NCBI GenBank assembly: GCA_024235915.1
Contig: JACKLO010000010.1
Location: 186,001 to 250,000, forward strand
Direction: 5' to 3'
Source of the DNA: Burkholderiaceae bacterium
Lineage (GTDB): Bacteria; Pseudomonadota; Gammaproteobacteria; Burkholderiales; Burkholderiaceae_C
Length of the DNA: 64,000 bases
The position numbers and the translations under genes are program-made. Positions 60,161-64,000 of the stretch are shown here, in pieces. The notes beneath the pieces are model-generated. The model made no database searches. It was not told where the DNA came from and saw only the letters and a program-made list of their open reading frames with translations. Each line of letters begins with the position of its first letter. Position 1 is the stretch's first letter.

Positions 60161-61843
60161 ATGTTGTTGAGCATCCAGGACCTCAAGGTCAGCTTCCGCA
60201 TGGGCAAGGTGGACGGCGTTGCACAGCGCGCCGACGCCGTCAAGGGCGTGTCGTTCGACGTGCCGGAGAACTCGATCGTCGCCCTGGTGGGCGAATCGGG
60301 CTCCGGCAAGAGCGTCACCGCCATGTCCATCCTCAACCTGCTGCCGGACAACGCCGAGCGCCAGGGCCGCATCCTCTGGCAAGGCAAGGACCTGCTGCAG
60401 ACGGCGCTGCCGGAACTGCAGGCGCTGCGCGGCAAGGACATCGCCTGCGTCTTCCAGGACCCGATGCAGAGCCTGAACCCGGTGTTCACCGTGGGCGCGC
60501 AGATCGTCGAGCCGCTGGTCAAGCACCTGGGCCTCACCAAGAAGCAGGCGCTGGCGCGGGCCGAGGAACTGCTCGTCGAGGTCGGCATGCCCGAGCCCAA
60601 GCGCCGGCTGCACGCCTACCCGCACGAGATGTCCGGCGGCCAGCAGCAGCGCGTGATGATCGCGATGGCACTGGCCTGCGAGCCCAAGCTGCTGATCGCC
60701 GACGAGCCGACCACCGCGCTGGACGTGACCATCCAGCGCCAGATCCTCGAACTGGTGGGCAAGCTCAAAGACAAGCACCGCATGAGCGTGCTGTTCATCA
60801 GCCACGACCTGGGTGTGGTGGGCGAGATCGCCGACCACGTGGTGGTGATGCGCCACGGCGTGATCCGCGAGCAGGGCCCGGTGGCCGGCATCTTCGCCCA
60901 CCCGCAGGACGACTACACCAAGGCCCTGCTGGCCTGCCGGCCGAGCCTGACCGAGAACCCGCCGCGGCTGATGGTCATCGACGACCACATCGCCGGAAAG
61001 GGCGCGGCCGCTGTCGCCAAGGCCAAGGACGCCGAGGCGCCCGTGGTGCTGGAGGTGCGGGCGCTGGCCAAGAGCTTCTTCATCAAGGAAGGGCTGTTCG
61101 GCAAGCGCGAGTTCAAGGCCGTGCAGGACGTGAACTTCAAGCTGCGCAAGGGCCACACGCTGGGCGTCGTGGGCGAGTCCGGTTCCGGCAAGACCACGAT
61201 GGGCCTGTCGCTGCTGCGCCTGCACGAGCCCACCGGCGGCGAGGTGATCTTCGAGGGCAAGGACCTGCTCAAGCTCAGCGACCACGAGCGCCAGCTGATG
61301 CGCCGGCGCATCCAGGTCGTGTTCCAGAACCCCTACGCCAGCCTCAACCCGCGCTTCACCATCGGCCAGACGCTGGTGGAGCCGATGGAGATCCACGGCA
61401 TCGGCAAGGACACCGCCGAACGTGAGCAGCGCGCCCGCGATCTGCTCGGCAAGGTGGGCCTGGATGGCAAGGCCTTCGGCAAGTACCCGCACGAGTTCTC
61501 CGGTGGCCAGCGCCAGCGCATCGCCATCGCGCGCTGCCTGACGCTGAACCCCGACGTGCTGGTGCTCGACGAGGCGGTCAGCGCGCTGGACGTGTCGGTG
61601 CAGGCGCAGGTGCTGAACCTGCTGAAGGACCTGCAGGACGAGTTCGGCCTGTCCTATGTCTTCATCAGCCACGACCTGGCGGTGGTGCGCTTCATCAGCG
61701 ACGAGGTGCTGGTGATGAAGGACGGCCGCGTGGTCGAGCAGGCCAGTGCAGAGCAGATCCTGGCCGCGCCGCGTGAGGACTACACCAAGCGGCTGCTGGC
61801 GGCGATCCCGCGCGGCTACCAGGCCGCCGGCGCCGCGGCCTGA
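60161..61843 (+). CDS. Fused double ABC ATPase (DppD-DppF type)
   Basis: A 560-residue protein with two complete ATPase domains. N-domain: Walker A GESGSGKS at about 44-51, signature MSGGQQQRV, Walker B LLIADEPTTALD. C-domain: Walker A GESGSGKT at about 338-345, signature FSGGQRQRIAIARC, Walker B LVLDEAVSALD. Each has the short peptide-importer C-terminal part (EQGPVAGIFAHPQDDYTKAL; EQASAEQILAAPREDYTKRL), though the cysteine-rich Fe-S loop is reduced to a single CRPS. One polypeptide thus supplies both ATPase halves to the permease pair. Confidence 0.95.
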   Translation: MLLSIQDLKVSFRMGKVDGVAQRADAVKGVSFDVPENSIVALVGESGSGKSVTAMSILNLLPDNAERQGRILWQGKDLLQTALPELQALRGKDIACVFQDPMQSLNPVFTVGAQIVEPLVKHLGLTKKQALARAEELLVEVGMPEPKRRLHAYPHEMSGGQQQRVMIAMALACEPKLLIADEPTTALDVTIQRQILELVGKLKDKHRMSVLFISHDLGVVGEIADHVVVMRHGVIREQGPVAGIFAHPQDDYTKALLACRPSLTENPPRLMVIDDHIAGKGAAAVAKAKDAEAPVVLEVRALAKSFFIKEGLFGKREFKAVQDVNFKLRKGHTLGVVGESGSGKTTMGLSLLRLHEPTGGEVIFEGKDLLKLSDHERQLMRRRIQVVFQNPYASLNPRFTIGQTLVEPMEIHGIGKDTAEREQRARDLLGKVGLDGKAFGKYPHEFSGGQRQRIAIARCLTLNPDVLVLDEAVSALDVSVQAQVLNLLKDLQDEFGLSYVFISHDLAVVRFISDEVLVMKDGRVVEQASAEQILAAPREDYTKRLLAAIPRGYQAAGAAA

Positions 61844-61868
61844 CGCAGCCCCGCGGGGCTGCCGCCGC

Positions 61869-62354
61869 TTGCTCGTCTTCGCCTACGGGTCCAACCTGCT
61901 GCCGGCGCGTCTGCAGGCGCGCACGCCGTCGGCGCAGGTGATGGCGGTGGGCCGGCTGCCGGGGCACCGCCTGTGCTGGCACATGGCCTCGCGAGACGGC
62001 TCCGGCAAGTGCGACGTCGTGGCCGATGCGGCCGCCGAGGTGCACGGCGTGGTCTGGCGGCTGGACCCCGCCGACAAGCCGGCGCTGGACCGTGCCGAAT
62101 CCCTGGGCCAGGGCTACAGCGAGCGCTGCCTGGCGGTGCACACGTCGCAGGGCGTGCTGCAGGCCTGGACCTACCTGGCCTTGCGCACCGACCCGACGCT
62201 GCAGCCCTATGACTGGTACCGCGACATCGTCGTCGCCGGTGCGCGGCACCATGCCCTGCCGGCAGACTACGTGGCGGCACTCGCGGCCACACCGGCCCGT
62301 GTGGACCCGGACGCGGCACGCGCGGCCTTGCACTGGCGCCTGCTCGGTCGCTGA
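61869..62354 (+). CDS. Gamma-glutamylcyclotransferase-like protein
   Basis: A 161-residue protein from TTG at 61869: LLVFAYGSNLLPARLQARTP. The FAYGSN phosphate-binding loop, VHGVVWRLDPADKPALDRAE and the following SLGQGYSERCLAV fit the GGCT/AIG2-like fold; the catalytic Glu is the E of LDRAE. Family members release 5-oxoproline from gamma-glutamyl amines or peptides. No ATG is available at a suitable place, since the motif stands at the very start. It follows the peptide importer by 25 bp and could process imported gamma-glutamyl compounds. Confidence 0.82.
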   Translation: MLVFAYGSNLLPARLQARTPSAQVMAVGRLPGHRLCWHMASRDGSGKCDVVADAAAEVHGVVWRLDPADKPALDRAESLGQGYSERCLAVHTSQGVLQAWTYLALRTDPTLQPYDWYRDIVVAGARHHALPADYVAALAATPARVDPDAARAALHWRLLGR

Positions 62355-62385
62355 CCGTCGGCGATCGACGGCCAAGGGTTGACGC

Positions 62386-64000
<1,615 letters not shown>

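Noticed and set aside
59027..61672. An 881-codon minus-strand frame over the permease and ATPase genes
   Set aside because: It is antisense to proteins with full ABC transporter motifs and its translation is low-complexity His/Gln/Leu.

Overview
The window is a gene-dense, very GC-rich chromosomal segment with strong G/C third-position bias. MnmG, AmpG, TrxC, NhaR and Dps homologues, several PEP-CTERM proteins and long runs of dipeptide-transporter-type binding proteins suggest a betaproteobacterium of the order Burkholderiales, plausibly from the Rubrivivax/Leptothrix/Ideonella side. This assignment is inferred from gene content and protein style; no rRNA or tRNA gene was seen.

Layout. 1-5.8 kb: 5' part of mnmG (runs off the left edge), then small regulatory genes (DUF2061, a YkgJ-type cysteine cluster protein overlapping a Crp/Fnr regulator, a DUF2892 membrane protein, a histidine phosphatase, a LuxR-type regulator, a second Crp/Fnr regulator). 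5.8-12.8 kb: two exported proteins of unknown function, a 948-residue cyclase-like/AAA/TPR signalling protein, and a decayed lipoprotein gene. 12.9-16.5 kb: a minus-strand operon of an HPF-like protein, a TerB-like protein, an AmpG-like permease and an M48 metalloprotease, divergent from nhaR. 17.4-22.3 kb: a dps / PhoD-like phosphatase / Crp-like run with two small genes, divergent from a methyltransferase. 22.4-27.4 kb: a very long TonB-like protein followed by two overlapping Sel1-repeat genes.

27.5-35.7 kb is the most unusual part. A PEP-CTERM protein, a small ORF, an 1162-residue BTAD/SARP-type ATPase regulator, a C25 (gingipain-like) protease carrying a type I dockerin, and a small PEP-CTERM protein that consists of a cohesin-like domain follow one another on one strand. 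Paired GCAACG repeats with an 11-bp period lie 7 bp before candidate -10 boxes upstream of both the first PEP-CTERM gene and the protease, the arrangement known for SARP regulators. I infer a regulated surface or secreted protease held by a cohesin-dockerin contact on a sorted anchor protein.

35.7-39.7 kb is a VOC-family protein and then a small accessory patch: a tyrosine recombinase broken by one stop codon, an intact ParDE-type toxin-antitoxin pair and an IS91-type transposase remnant. 39.7-44.3 kb: a membrane Ser/Thr kinase with a TPR-like sensor part, an exported unknown and an ECF sigma factor without an anti-sigma gene. 44.3-48.9 kb: a third PEP-CTERM protein, a 1.3-kb gene-less stretch, a metallo-beta-lactamase-fold hydrolase, an ECF sigma/anti-sigma pair and trxC.

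48.9-61.9 kb is a peptide-type ABC import locus with five tandem paralogous binding proteins (minus strand) diverging from two permeases and a fused double ATPase (plus strand). The five receptors probably feed one membrane complex. The window closes with a gamma-glutamylcyclotransferase-like protein and the 3' part of a hybrid PAS histidine kinase.
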